Shown here: piece by piece, positions 33,812 to 41,710 of the stretch
Layout of the letters: every line of letters starts with the position of its first letter
Position numbering within the stretch: position 1 is the stretch's first letter
Notes under the pieces: model-generated
Told to the model about the DNA's origin: nothing
Databases searched by the model: none
What the model saw: only the letters and a program-made list of their open reading frames with translations
Position numbers and translations under genes: made by a program
Assembly (NCBI RefSeq): GCF_000961885.1
Contig: NZ_JZKH01000058.1
Location: 1 to 50,564 of the forward strand
Reading direction: 5' to 3'
Length of the DNA: 50,564 nt
From: Streptomyces rubellomurinus
Lineage (GTDB): Bacteria; Actinomycetota; Actinomycetes; Streptomycetales; Streptomycetaceae

Positions 33812-34242
33812 GCCCGGCTCGCCAGCGGCGCGACCGCGACGAGCACCAGGACCGGGCCCACGGTGAGCGGGGTGTTCCCGTGCCGGACGCCGAACGCGAT
33901 CAGCGCGAGCTGGACGAGCGCCGCCCCGGCCAGCGCCAGCCGTCGCCGCCGGAGTCGCTCCCCGGCCGTGCCCATGCGCGAAACCGCCCTGATCGCCCGC
34001 ACGTTGAGCCACGCCACCGCGCCGACCGTGAGCACCAGGGGCAGCCACGAGAGCCCGTCGCCGAGCCACGGGGCGACGGCGACGGCCACCGCCACCACGG
34101 CGACCGTCTCCAGGATGAGCAGCGCCAACGCGCCGTACAGGAACGGCACCAGGATTCGGTTCACGCCCGGTTCGACTTCGGCGGCAGGGCCGGAGTTCCC
34201 GACTCCGCCGTCGCACGGGGGCGTCTGACGGCGCATCGACAT
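33802..34242 (-). CDS. Small membrane protein of unknown function
   Basis: A 146-residue protein with four hydrophobic segments (~30-52, ~60-76, ~98-112, ~121-136) and a polar N-terminus with one Cys. A charged cytosolic loop GTAGERLRRRRL joins helices 2 and 3. No family recognised. ATG at 34242 is 7 bases after a minus-strand TAGAGG -10, so it may be leaderless; ATG at 34236 and GTG at 34164 are alternatives. Its divergent neighbour is the PIG-L deacetylase, with overlapping -10 boxes. Confidence 0.65.
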   Translation of the reverse strand: MSMRRQTPPCDGGVGNSGPAAEVEPGVNRILVPFLYGALALLILETVAVVAVAVAVAPWLGDGLSWLPLVLTVGAVAWLNVRAIRAVSRMGTAGERLRRRRLALAGAALVQLALIAFGVRHGNTPLTVGPVLVLVAVAPLASRACP

Positions 34243-34249
34243 CCGCCGC

Positions 34250-34259
34250 CCTCTAGAGT
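34250..34259. promoter_or_regulatory. Overlapping divergent -10 boxes
   Basis: Plus-strand TAGAGT (34254-34259) and minus-strand TAGAGG (34250-34255) share the palindromic CTAG. RNA polymerase binding to one should exclude the other, giving reciprocal control of the PIG-L gene and the small membrane protein. Confidence 0.45.
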
Positions 34260-34298
34260 CACCACCGCACGCCCGAACGATCACGAGGACGGAACACC

Positions 34299-35048
34299 AT
34301 GACCGAGCAGGCCCCCGAGCCCTACGAGCCCGTCGACGAGGACTGGCAGACCGCACTGGCCGTCGTCGCGCACCCCGACGACATGGAGTACGGCGGCGCC
34401 GCGGCCGTCGCCCGCTGGACGTCCCAGGGCAAGAAGGTCGTCTACGTGATGGTCACCAGCGGCGAGGCCGGCATCGACTCGATGGACCCCGCGGAGTGCG
34501 GCCCGTTGCGCGAGGCCGAGCAGATCGCCTCGGCCCGCGTCGTCGGCGTCGAGACCGTCGAGTTCCTCGGGCACCGGGACGGCGTCGTCGAGTACGGGCT
34601 GCCGCTGCGCCGCGACATCGCCCGCGCGGTGCGCCGGCACCGCCCGGACATCGTGATCACCAGCAACTTCCGCGACACCTACGGCGGGGTGTTCCTCAAC
34701 CAGGCCGACCACATCGCGGTCGGCCGGGCCACCCTGGACGGCGTGCGGGACGCGGGCAACCGCTGGGTCTTCCGCGAGCTGGTGGACGAGGGCTACGAGC
34801 CGTGGAACGGCGTGCGGCAGATCTGGGCGGCCGCCTCCCCGGAGTCGCGGCACGCGGTGGACACCACCGAGCACTTCGAGCTCGGCGTCGCCTCGCTGGC
34901 GGAGCACAAGGCGTACCTGGCCGGCCTGGGCGGGGCGGGCGGGGCGATGGCCGACCCGCGCGAGTTCCTGGAGGGCTTCGGCCGGGGCGCGGGCAGCCGG
35001 CTGGGGACGCGCTTCGCGGTGCCGTTCGAGGTGTTCCCGCTGGGCTAG
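34299..35048 (+). CDS. PIG-L/LmbE family deacetylase
   Basis: A 249-residue zinc-dependent N-deacetylase of the family that includes mycothiol enzymes MshB and Mca. The metal motif AHPDDMEYGG is at residues 24-33 (H25, D28). VTSGEAGIDSMDP follows. The third ligand is probably H138 in NQADHIAVGRATLDGV. The shorter length and missing MshB-specific segments suggest a general or detoxifying amidase. ATG at 34299 follows GAGGA. A 13-bp terminator hairpin follows its stop. Confidence 0.88.
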   Translation: MTEQAPEPYEPVDEDWQTALAVVAHPDDMEYGGAAAVARWTSQGKKVVYVMVTSGEAGIDSMDPAECGPLREAEQIASARVVGVETVEFLGHRDGVVEYGLPLRRDIARAVRRHRPDIVITSNFRDTYGGVFLNQADHIAVGRATLDGVRDAGNRWVFRELVDEGYEPWNGVRQIWAAASPESRHAVDTTEHFELGVASLAEHKAYLAGLGGAGGAMADPREFLEGFGRGAGSRLGTRFAVPFEVFPLG

Positions 35049-35069
35049 GTGGCGCCGTCCGGTCGGATC

Positions 35070-35101
35070 GCCGCCGGCGTCGACTGTGACGCCGGCGGCG
35101 G
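35070..35101 (+). terminator. GC-rich hairpin terminator after the PIG-L gene
   Basis: CGCCGCCGGCGTC (35070-35082) and GACGCCGGCGGCG (35089-35101) form a perfect 13-bp stem with a 6-base loop; there is no T tract. Confidence 0.7.
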
Positions 35102-35164
35102 ATTCCGCCCGTCGTGTGAACGGCGGGGGAAGCCCTTGTGTCAGGGTCATGGCATATCGGTGTT

Positions 35165-35218
35165 CGCGAACCGGGAGGTTCGCGGACCTGTCGACCGTGC
35201 GGTCGGTCAGTGTAATGT
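35165..35218 (+). promoter_or_regulatory. Hairpins and -10 upstream of the secreted protein
   Basis: CGCGAACC/GGTTCGCG (35165-35184) and CGACCG/CGGTCG (35192-35205) are perfect small dyads just before TAATGT (35213-35218), a good -10. They are candidate operator sites for the secreted-protein gene at 35316. Confidence 0.45.
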
Positions 35219-35315
35219 TACCCGCCGGTCAGGGCTGTTTCTCGCGCTCTGGTCCACGCTCCCTCAGCTCAAGTCAGCACTGCTCCAGCACCGTTGACCC
35301 GAAGGGACCCTCCAC

Positions 35316-37313
35316 GTGACCGTGCGCAAGCTGACGCTGTCAGCCGCCGCCACCACCAGCGTGCTCATCCTCTGCGGCGCCGTCCTGACCGGAGCGGCGG
35401 CCTCGCCGGCCGCTGCGGACACCCCCACGACGGCGACCGCGACCGCCGCCCCGGCCCCGTCCGGCGACCCGTCCGGCGACCCCTCCGCGTCGTCGGCGAC
35501 GCTCGCACCCCCGGCCTCCGGCACGACCCCGGCCACCGTCGCGACCCCGGCGCAGGGCAGCGCGCCGGCCACCGCCGCCGACGCCCCCGGCCTCGCGCTC
35601 GCCGCGTACGACGCGGCCACCGGCACCGCCGTGCTCGCACCCGCCACGACCGGCCCGCGGTCCCTGTCGGCCCAGGCCGCGCCCGCTGACGGCTCGTCCG
35701 CCGACGCCGCGTCCGCCGTCAAGCCCGGGCAGCTGATCGACAGCCCGCCCACCCCGGCGGCCCCGCACGGCGCGCTGGTCGCCGTCACCGGCGTGCAGCC
35801 GACCGCGGACGGGAAGGTGGCCGTCACCACTCGCCCGGCCACCCTCCCCGAACTGCTCGGCGGCACCAGCGCCAGCCTGCGCAGCGCCGTCAGCCCGGGC
35901 AGCTTCGAGGTCCACCCGCAGCTCGGCGGCGTCCAGGTCACCACCGACCTCGGCGCGACCGCCGGCCAGGGCTCGGTGTCCGGCAGTCTGGGGCTGAGCG
36001 CCGACGCCAACGTCCCGCTGCCGGACGGAAGTTCGCTGAAGCTCTCCGGCTCGGTGTCGCTCCGCCCGGCCATCGACTTCTCCTACCAGGGCGGCGCCGG
36101 CCTGATCGACCCCCAGCAGGCCAGGATCGGCTTCACCCTGGGCGCGCACGCGGACTGGCGGGTCTCCGCGGGCCTCACCGGAAGCACCACGCCGATCCGG
36201 ATCCCGCTGGCCACCTACAGCGCCAGCCCCGTGGTGATGGTCGGGGCGCTGCCCGTCGTGATCAACCTGGCCTTCACCCTCTCCGCCGACGTCAGCGCGG
36301 ACGGCACCGTCACCATCGACGCCGAGCAGGCGTACGACGGCCAGTGGGGCGTCCACTCCGACTACGTCAAGGGCCCCGGCTGGACCACCACCACCGACCC
36401 CGGGAGCTCCACCGTCTCCCCGCTGCACCTCGACCTCAGGGGCTCCGCCTCGGCCCGGGCCGGCCTGCTCGCCGAGGGCTCGATCGCCCTGTACGACACG
36501 GTCGGCGTGAAGGCGTCCATCGAGCCGTACCTGCGGGCCGCGGTCAACGGCTCCGTCGTCCTCGACGGCACCGGCGCCGGAAGCGGCAGCGGGCCGGCCG
36601 TCAACGGCACGGCGGCCCTCTACGGCGGGCTCGACATCAACGGGGCACTGATGGCCCGGATCGCGATCCTCGGCACCCCGATCCTGTCGGCGGACCTGCC
36701 CTTCCTCGCCTTCCACCGCGAGTGGCCGCTCACCTCGGTGAGCGTCGGTCAGCCGCCGGCGCCCCTGGTGAACTGGCCCGCGCTCAGCGCCGGCCTGTTC
36801 GACGACAACCGCTCCGCCTACCTGAAGACCCGGCCGGACTGGGACCCGAGGGCGCTCAAGGCCTCCTGCCCGGACGGCACCCGGCTGATCGGGCTCAGCC
36901 ACGGCGGCGACAACGGCCTGTGCACGGACGTCACCCGGGCGAACCCGTGGGACGCCGACCACACCTACGTCGTCGACCACGGCGGCACCTACGTGTCCAC
37001 CGACTGGGCGCCCGGCTACGCCAAGGCCCAGTGCCCGGCCGGTTCCGTCCTGACCGGCTACAGCCGCAACGGCCGGACGATGGGCGCGCTGTGCGCCAAG
37101 TCCACGGCCCCGCTGGGGACTTCGACCCGCACGCTGTGGTTCGACAAGGGCGACAATCGCCCCGCCGGCGCGGCGGGCGGTGACTTCTCGTACGGCTTCG
37201 CGAAGGGCCAGTGCGCCGACGACGAGGTCGCCGCGGGCCTGGCCTACACCCAGCCCTGGTGGCAGCTCTGGGCGGCGCGGCCGTACGCGCTGCTCTGCCA
37301 GAAGCTCGCCTGA
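35316..37313 (+). CDS. Large secreted protein with six-Cys triple-repeat C-terminal domain
   Basis: A 665-residue exported protein. The signal peptide (VRKLTLSAAATTSVLILCGAV..., cleavage near AAA at ~34) is followed by a Thr/Ala/Pro-rich linker to ~90. The middle (~90-500) is beta-rich and unmatched by any motif I know, with repeated short VSGSLGLSADANVPL-type strands. Residues ~505-665 contain three cysteine pairs (C518 to C661) in a repeated pattern of K-x-QC..GY..ALC, with WFDKGDNRPA between repeats 2 and 3. The same domain ends the GH5 enzyme at 48071-50017. GTG at 35316 follows a GGGA. Probably a cell-surface or matrix protein binding a glycan. Confidence 0.75.
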   Translation: MTVRKLTLSAAATTSVLILCGAVLTGAAASPAAADTPTTATATAAPAPSGDPSGDPSASSATLAPPASGTTPATVATPAQGSAPATAADAPGLALAAYDAATGTAVLAPATTGPRSLSAQAAPADGSSADAASAVKPGQLIDSPPTPAAPHGALVAVTGVQPTADGKVAVTTRPATLPELLGGTSASLRSAVSPGSFEVHPQLGGVQVTTDLGATAGQGSVSGSLGLSADANVPLPDGSSLKLSGSVSLRPAIDFSYQGGAGLIDPQQARIGFTLGAHADWRVSAGLTGSTTPIRIPLATYSASPVVMVGALPVVINLAFTLSADVSADGTVTIDAEQAYDGQWGVHSDYVKGPGWTTTTDPGSSTVSPLHLDLRGSASARAGLLAEGSIALYDTVGVKASIEPYLRAAVNGSVVLDGTGAGSGSGPAVNGTAALYGGLDINGALMARIAILGTPILSADLPFLAFHREWPLTSVSVGQPPAPLVNWPALSAGLFDDNRSAYLKTRPDWDPRALKASCPDGTRLIGLSHGGDNGLCTDVTRANPWDADHTYVVDHGGTYVSTDWAPGYAKAQCPAGSVLTGYSRNGRTMGALCAKSTAPLGTSTRTLWFDKGDNRPAGAAGGDFSYGFAKGQCADDEVAAGLAYTQPWWQLWAARPYALLCQKLA

Positions 37314-37315
37314 GC

Positions 37316-37358
37316 CCCGGCCGGCCCGGAGCTAGTCCGCCGCTCCGGGCCGGCCGGG
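37316..37358. terminator. Bidirectional terminator between convergent genes
   Basis: CCCGGCCGGCCCGGA (37316-37330) and TCCGGGCCGGCCGGG (37344-37358) are perfect 15-bp arms. The right arm lies in the last codons of the dedA-like gene. Confidence 0.8.
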
Positions 37359-38090
37359 CTCCTCGGGCCCCTCGGCCTCGCCGGGCTCCCCGTTCTCGTC
37401 CGGCTCCCCGTTCTCGTCCGGCTCCCCGTTCTCGCCGGGCCCGCCGGCGTCGCCGTCCGCGCGGCGGCGCCGCCGGTAGCGCAGCACCTGGCGCAGCAGG
37501 AAGGCCGCGACCAGCACGCCGAGGCCGATCGCGAACCAGAGCTGGTAGCGGATCGCCGTCCGGTACACGCCGCCGATGTGGGCCCCGGCGAGGTAGCCGA
37601 AGCCTCCCCACACGCCTGTCCACAGCACGGCGCCGAGCAGGTTGAACGGCAGGAAGCGGCGCCAGGCCATGCCGGTGGTGCCGGCGATGATGCCGTTGGT
37701 CTGGCGCAGCCCGTCGACGAACCGGGCCACGGTGACGACCTTGCCGCCGTGCCGGGCGAAGAACCCCTCGGCGCGGGCCAGCCGCTCCGGGGTGATCAGC
37801 ACGTAGCGGCCCCAGCGGTGGACGAAGGCCCGCCCGCCGGTGCGGCCGATCAGGTAGCCGAGGCTGTCGCCGACCGCCGCGGCGCCGGCCGCGATCAGCA
37901 GCACGGCGGTGAAGTCCAGGTGCCCGGTGCCCGCGTAGACCGAGGCGAGGACCAGGATGGTCTGCCCGGGCACCGGGACGCCGCAGTTGTCGAGCAGCAC
38001 GAGCAGCGCCACCGCGAGGTACCCGTAGTGGTCCAGCAGTGGCGCGAGCCCGGCGAGTGCCCCGGGCAGCGGGGTCGACGGTGCGGACAC
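37332..38090 (-). CDS. DedA family membrane protein
   Basis: A 252-residue DedA protein, a family of membrane proteins connected to undecaprenyl-phosphate or phospholipid recycling and membrane potential. The core LVLLDNCGVPVPGQTILVLASVYAG, GDSLGYLIGRTGGR, and the conserved VTVARFVDGLRQTNGIIAGTTGM are present (the usual FxRxxP loop is modified to ARFVDGLRQTNG). About five helices, then an Arg-rich border and an acidic tail made of GEPDEN repeats from an 18-bp DNA repeat. GTG at 38090 is the start. Convergent with the secreted-protein gene. Confidence 0.9.
   Translation of the reverse strand: MSAPSTPLPGALAGLAPLLDHYGYLAVALLVLLDNCGVPVPGQTILVLASVYAGTGHLDFTAVLLIAAGAAAVGDSLGYLIGRTGGRAFVHRWGRYVLITPERLARAEGFFARHGGKVVTVARFVDGLRQTNGIIAGTTGMAWRRFLPFNLLGAVLWTGVWGGFGYLAGAHIGGVYRTAIRYQLWFAIGLGVLVAAFLLRQVLRYRRRRRADGDAGGPGENGEPDENGEPDENGEPGEAEGPEEPGRPGAAD
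37384..37437. repeat. 18-bp tandem repeat in the DedA tail
   Basis: GGCTCCCCGTTCTCGTCC is repeated three times (37384-37437), the third with a C for T near the end. It encodes the acidic repeat DENGEP at the C-terminus and could vary in copy number. Confidence 0.88.
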
Positions 38091-38134
38091 CGCGCCTCAC
38101 CGCCCCGCGCGGGCCGGGGCGGCTCGGGCGTCGG

Positions 38135-38335
38135 TCAGCGGCTCGCCTTCTCGCCGGTGTGCTCGATGTTGCAGTCCGGCCCGGGGTAGACCAGGCCCCG
38201 GTGGCCGTCCTCGAAACGGACGAGGTAGGGCGGCTCGCCGTTCGGACCGCGGACCTCGGTGATGATGCCCTTCTGGTCCACCATGCCGACCCGGCTGCTG
38301 TGGATGTGGAGCTGGTCGCCTACCGCTGCGTGCAT
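38135..38335 (-). CDS. DUF1918 family small protein
   Basis: A 66-residue protein of the DUF1918 family of actinomycetes, an SH3-like beta barrel. The sequence AAVGDQLHIHSSRVG, KGIITEVRGPNGEPPYLVRFEDGH and LVYPGPDC is typical of the family. ATG at 38335 follows GAGGAG with 7 bases of spacing. Role unknown; related proteins are often under stress sigma-factor control. Confidence 0.88.
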   Translation of the reverse strand: MHAAVGDQLHIHSSRVGMVDQKGIITEVRGPNGEPPYLVRFEDGHRGLVYPGPDCNIEHTGEKASR

Positions 38336-38448
38336 GGTCTGCTCCTCGCGTCGCGTCGTGGCGGCCGCCCGCGCGGGCGGTTCGCTATCCACTGTGCTGC
38401 GCCCGGGGCGCCCTCGCAACGCTGGGGCCCGGTGGTGCCGGGGCGGTC

Positions 38449-39126
38449 TCAGCGGGTGGGCAGCCGTTGCGCCAGGTAGCCGCGGACCAGCTGCTTGCAC
38501 TCGGCGATGAGCGCCGGATCGCCGTCCGGGTCGCTGTGGAAGGCGAGCTTGAGGACGGCGTCCGCGGCCTCCAGCGCGACCCGCAGGGCGAGGGTGAGCG
38601 CGGCCGGGTCGCCGGTCGCGAACAGCTCGCCGCCGAGGGCCTGGAGGCGCAGCGCGACGGCCGTGTTGTTGTCGACGCCCGCGTCCAGCAGGTGCTGGTC
38701 GTCCCGGACGCCGACCGGTACGGCCCGACCGGCGAGGCCGAAGTCGACCTGCCCGAAGCCCGGCACGGTGCGCTTCATGGCGACGAACTCCTCCACCGCG
38801 AGGTCGGTGAAGGCGGCCGGGCCGACCGGCGCGGCCGCCGCCAGCCGGTCGTCCAGCCGCTGGAGGTAGTGGTCGAGGTTGCGGGACGCGAGCGCGGCGA
38901 GCAGGTCCTCCTTGCCCGCGAAGAACTGGTAGAGCGTGCCGATCGGCACCTGGGCGCGCTGGGCGACCTCCTTGGTGGTGAGCGCGGTCGCCCCGACCTC
39001 GTCGAGCACCCCGGCGCAGGCGTCCAGGATCCGGCCGTACCGCTCCTGGCTGCGCTGCTGGACCGGCCGCCGTCGGCTCGACGGGGCGGCCCGCTCGGGG
39101 CTGCGACTGCTGGTGTCCGCGCTCAT
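38449..39126 (-). CDS. TetR family transcriptional regulator
   Basis: A 225-residue repressor. After a basic, Ser-rich N-tail, the helix-turn-helix is RILDACAGVLDEVGATALTTKEVAQRAQVPIGTLYQFFAGKEDLLAALA. The C-terminal region (residues ~90-215) is the ligand domain, containing FVAMKRTVPGFGQVDFG and ALRVALEAADAVLKLAF. ATG at 39126 is the start. Its leader has two nearby hairpins (39202-39254) that could be operators shared with the divergent DoxX gene. Confidence 0.87.
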   Translation of the reverse strand: MSADTSSRSPERAAPSSRRRPVQQRSQERYGRILDACAGVLDEVGATALTTKEVAQRAQVPIGTLYQFFAGKEDLLAALASRNLDHYLQRLDDRLAAAAPVGPAAFTDLAVEEFVAMKRTVPGFGQVDFGLAGRAVPVGVRDDQHLLDAGVDNNTAVALRLQALGGELFATGDPAALTLALRVALEAADAVLKLAFHSDPDGDPALIAECKQLVRGYLAQRLPTR

Positions 39127-39201
39127 GCGCCCGCCTCGCTGCGCTCGGTGGGCGCTTCGCGCAACGCGCACCTCTCGATGATTCGCTCGCTTCGCTCCCT
39201 C

Positions 39202-39254
39202 ATGCGGCAACTCTGCCGCATCGGCCGTCGCGGCCGCGAATCCCGCTCGGATTC
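39202..39254. promoter_or_regulatory. Two inverted repeats between TetR and DoxX genes
   Basis: ATGCGGCA/TGCCGCAT (39202-39221, 4-base spacer) and GAATCC/GGATTC (39238-39254, 5-base spacer) are perfect dyads in the divergent gap, the usual place for a TetR operator. Confidence 0.5.
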
Positions 39255-39311
39255 AGGTTTGGCGCGGCCCTGACGGGTGTGACCGGCCGTGTAACGGACC
39301 TTCCCGAACGG

Positions 39312-39341
39312 TTGCGCGATCAACTAAAGACTTTCTAAGCT
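39312..39341 (+). promoter_or_regulatory. DoxX gene promoter
   Basis: TTGCGC (39312-39317) and TAAGCT (39336-39341) are 18 bases apart, about 45 bases before the DoxX ATG. Confidence 0.55.
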
Positions 39342-39390
39342 GCTGCCCCGTCAGATGCACCCCTGTTCGTTGTCCCCGAAAGGGTCTGTC

Positions 39391-39855
39391 ATGCCTGTCG
39401 TCAATCAGTACCTCGAAACCGCAAAGCCTTATGTCATAGGCCTGTTCAGGATCGTGACCGGCTTCCTGTTCCTCGGCCACGGAGCTTCGTCCCTGTTCGG
39501 CATCTGGGGCGGCTCGATGGGCATGGGGGAGGGCAAGACCGTCGAGTTCGGTGTCTGGCCGTACTGGTGGGCGGCGCTCATCCAGTTCGCGGCGGGCCTC
39601 CTGGTGCTCGGCGGGCTGTTCACCCGCAGTGCCGCGCTGATCGCCTCCGGCTCGATGGCCTACGCCTACTTCGTCGAGCACCAGGGCGACGCGCTGCTGC
39701 CGCTGCAGAACCACGGCGAGGCGGCCGCGATGTTCTGCTGGGCCTTCTTCCTGATCATTTTCACCGGGCCGGGCGCGCTGGCGCTCGACCAGCTGCTGCC
39801 GGGCCGTCGCGGCGCGGCCGCCGAGCCGGCCGCGAAGGTGCCGGCCGGGGTGTGA
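39391..39855 (+). CDS. DoxX family membrane protein
   Basis: A 153-residue four-helix membrane protein of the DoxX family, linked in mycobacteria to thiol-oxidant resistance complexes. Hallmarks: GLFRIVTGFLFLGHGASSLFG, WWAALIQFAAGLLVLGGLFTRSAALIASGSMAYAYF and EAAAMFCWAFFLIIFTGPGALALD. ATG at 39391 was chosen over an upstream in-frame start because GAAAGGGT precedes it and the promoter ends at 39341. The gene is divergent from a TetR regulator and ended by a terminator at 39905. Confidence 0.9.
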   Translation: MPVVNQYLETAKPYVIGLFRIVTGFLFLGHGASSLFGIWGGSMGMGEGKTVEFGVWPYWWAALIQFAAGLLVLGGLFTRSAALIASGSMAYAYFVEHQGDALLPLQNHGEAAAMFCWAFFLIIFTGPGALALDQLLPGRRGAAAEPAAKVPAGV

Positions 39856-39904
39856 CGCCCCGTCAGATGAACTCTGTGTGAACCCAGTACAGGCGAGACC
39901 CGCT

Positions 39905-39944
39905 CGGCGGGCGGCTGCGATGCAGCCGCCCGCCGTCGCCTTTT
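39905..39944 (+). terminator. Terminator of the DoxX gene (repeat unit 1)
   Basis: CGGCGGGCGGCTGC (39905-39918) pairs perfectly with GCAGCCGCCCGCCG (39922-39935) across a GAT loop, followed by tcgcctttt. Confidence 0.88.
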
Positions 39945-40096
39945 GGGTACGGGCGCGCAGGTCACGCGCTGGGCCCACCCACTCCGGCGGGTCGGCCGGT
40001 GGGCGGGCCAGCATGATTCGTGCCGGGCCCCGGAGCGGCAGATGTGGCGCCGCGCCGGATGAACTCTGTATGAACCCGGTACGGGCGAGACCCGCT

Positions 40097-40134
40097 CGGC
40101 GGGCGGCTGCCGGGCGGCCGCCCGCCGTCGGCTT
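40097..40134 (+). terminator. Second terminator copy (repeat unit 2)
   Basis: CGGCGGGCGGC (40097-40107) pairs with GCCGCCCGCCG (40117-40127), 9-base loop, then tcggcttt. It is the diverged counterpart of the 39905 terminator. Confidence 0.75.
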
Positions 40135-40246
40135 TCCGGTGCGAGGGCGCAGGTCGCGCGCCGGACCCACCACCCCGGGGGGCTGTCGGTGGGTGGGTCT
40201 AGCATGATCGGCGCCGGGCGTGGTCCGGGCGGGGAGGAGGTTCGGC

Positions 40247-40741
40247 ATGAGCGCGAAGTCGGCCGTGGTGTGGCGTGGTCTCGGGTACGGGGTGGGGGCG
40301 GCGGTCGGGCTGGTGACGGTCATCGTCCTGGCGCTGGTCGCGACGACCCTTCCGGAGCGGCTGGAAGGCGCGCCCTTCGTGCTGTCGTTCTGGCCGGTGC
40401 TCGCGGTGTTCGGCATGGTGAACGCCGCCCTGCCGGGGCTGGCGGTGGGCGTGGTGCTGGCCCGGGGGCTGGAGCGGTCGCCGGGGTCCGTGGGCCGGGG
40501 CCGGGCGGCGCTGGCGGCGGGCGGGACGTACTTCGCGCAGGTCATCGCGGTGGCCGTCGCGACGGACGGCAAGGGCTGGACCGCCTCGGCCGTGGTGGGC
40601 GCCGTCGTCGCCGCGCTGCTGGCCGCGCTCTGCGCCCGCAGGGTCCTCGGCAGGGCCGCGACCGCAGGCCGGGCCCCGGGCGGCGCGGTCGGCGCGGTCG
40701 GCGCGGTCGTCGTGGGCGAACCCGGGGCCGCGAGCGCCTGA
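40247..40741 (+). CDS. Small membrane protein of unknown function
   Basis: A 164-residue protein with four hydrophobic segments (~13-34, ~46-70, ~87-104, ~113-125) and a Gly/Ala/Val-rich tail (GAVGAVGAVVVGE). No family recognised. ATG at 40247 has an excellent GGGGAGGAGG ribosome-binding site; TAGCAT at 40200-40205 is a likely -10 placed at the end of the second repeat unit. No neighbouring operon gene. Confidence 0.7.
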   Translation: MSAKSAVVWRGLGYGVGAAVGLVTVIVLALVATTLPERLEGAPFVLSFWPVLAVFGMVNAALPGLAVGVVLARGLERSPGSVGRGRAALAAGGTYFAQVIAVAVATDGKGWTASAVVGAVVAALLAALCARRVLGRAATAGRAPGGAVGAVGAVVVGEPGAASA

Positions 40742-40843
40742 ACGGCGGGTGACCGTCCGCGCGGGCCCGGCGTTTCGGGTGGCGGAGGCGGCCCGGCGGC
40801 GGGAGGGTGACGGGCGGGGGACCTCACCCAGGAAGGGACGAGC

Positions 40844-41620
40844 ATGCCCGACGTCACGACCCCGTACCCGACCGGCACCCCGTGCTGGATCGATCTGATG
40901 GCGCAGGACCAGCAGGCCGCGCTGGACTTCTACCGTGACCTGTTCGGCTGGCAGGGGCAGGTCGGTCCGCCGGAGTTCGGCGGGTACGCGGTCTGCACCC
41001 TCGACGGCAAGCCGGCCGCCGGCATCGGCCCGGCCACGGCCCCCGAGGGGATGCCGGAGCCGCCCACGGTCTGGACGACGTACCTGGCCACCACCGACGC
41101 GGAGGCCACCCAGGAGGCGATCGTCCGCGCCGGCGGCACCCTGCTGGTCCCGGTGCTGGACGTGGGCACGCTCGGCCGGATGCTGGTCGCCGCCGACCCG
41201 CAGGGCGCGGTGTTCGGCGTCTGGCAGGCCGTGGACTTCTCCGGGGCCGTGGTGGTCAACGAGGCCGGCGCGCTGACCTGGAACGAGCTGCACACCGACG
41301 ACATCGAGGGCGCCACCGGGTTCTACGGCGAGGCCTTCGGCATCGAGATCGAGAAGATGGAGGGCGCCGAGTACTGGTCGCTGATGGTCGGCGGCCGCGC
41401 GGTCGGCGGCGCCTCGCTGCTCGCCAACGACCCGCCCGGCACTCCGGCGCACTGGCTGTCCTACTTCGCGGTCGACGACGTGGACTCCAGCGTCGACGCC
41501 GTGGTCAAGCGCAACGGGACGGTCCTGGCGGCGCCCTTCGACATGATGGCCGGCCGGATGACGGTGGTCGCCGACCCGCAGGGCGCGCCGTTCGCGATGA
41601 TCCGGCCCAAGCCGATGTAG
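40844..41620 (+). CDS. VOC (glyoxalase/bleomycin-resistance) family protein, two domains
   Basis: A 258-residue cytosolic protein with two tandem vicinal-oxygen-chelate domains. Domain 1 begins GTPCWIDLMAQDQQAALDFYRDLFGW; domain 2 begins LTWNELHTDDIEGATGFYGEAFGIE. Each ends in a VVADPQGA-type segment (LVAADPQGAVFGVWQ and TVVADPQGAPFAMIRP). Metal ligands such as the E in domain 2 (NELH) are only partly conserved, so it could be an enzyme or a binding protein. ATG at 40844 follows GGAAGGG. It converges with a TetR gene across a 20-bp stem terminator. Confidence 0.88.
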   Translation: MPDVTTPYPTGTPCWIDLMAQDQQAALDFYRDLFGWQGQVGPPEFGGYAVCTLDGKPAAGIGPATAPEGMPEPPTVWTTYLATTDAEATQEAIVRAGGTLLVPVLDVGTLGRMLVAADPQGAVFGVWQAVDFSGAVVVNEAGALTWNELHTDDIEGATGFYGEAFGIEIEKMEGAEYWSLMVGGRAVGGASLLANDPPGTPAHWLSYFAVDDVDSSVDAVVKRNGTVLAAPFDMMAGRMTVVADPQGAPFAMIRPKPM

Positions 41621-41637
41621 CGGCGGCCCGCGGCGTC

Positions 41638-41680
41638 CGCGTCCGCCCGTCCGGGAGCACCTCCCGGGCGGGCGGACGCG
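41638..41680. terminator. Bidirectional 20-bp stem terminator
   Basis: The left arm 41638-41657 (CGCGTCCGCCCG-TCCGGGAG) and right arm 41661-41680 pair over 20 positions with one G-U wobble, around a CAC loop. It separates the convergent VOC and TetR genes. Confidence 0.87.
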
Positions 41681-41710
41681 CGTGCGGGGCCGACAGGGGG
41701 CGGGGCGGCG

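Larger units (their letters stand above)
39866..40220. repeat. Tandem duplication with 192-bp offset
   Basis: GATGAACTCTG starts at 39866 and again at 40058. Each unit carries CGAGACCCGCTCGGCGGGCGG, a terminator hairpin, a second dyad (GGCCCACCCA/TGGGCGGGCC in unit 1) and an AGCATGAT end. The copies are diverged but colinear for about 160 bases. Unit 2 ends with TAGCAT (40200-40205), a likely -10 for the gene at 40247. Confidence 0.75.
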
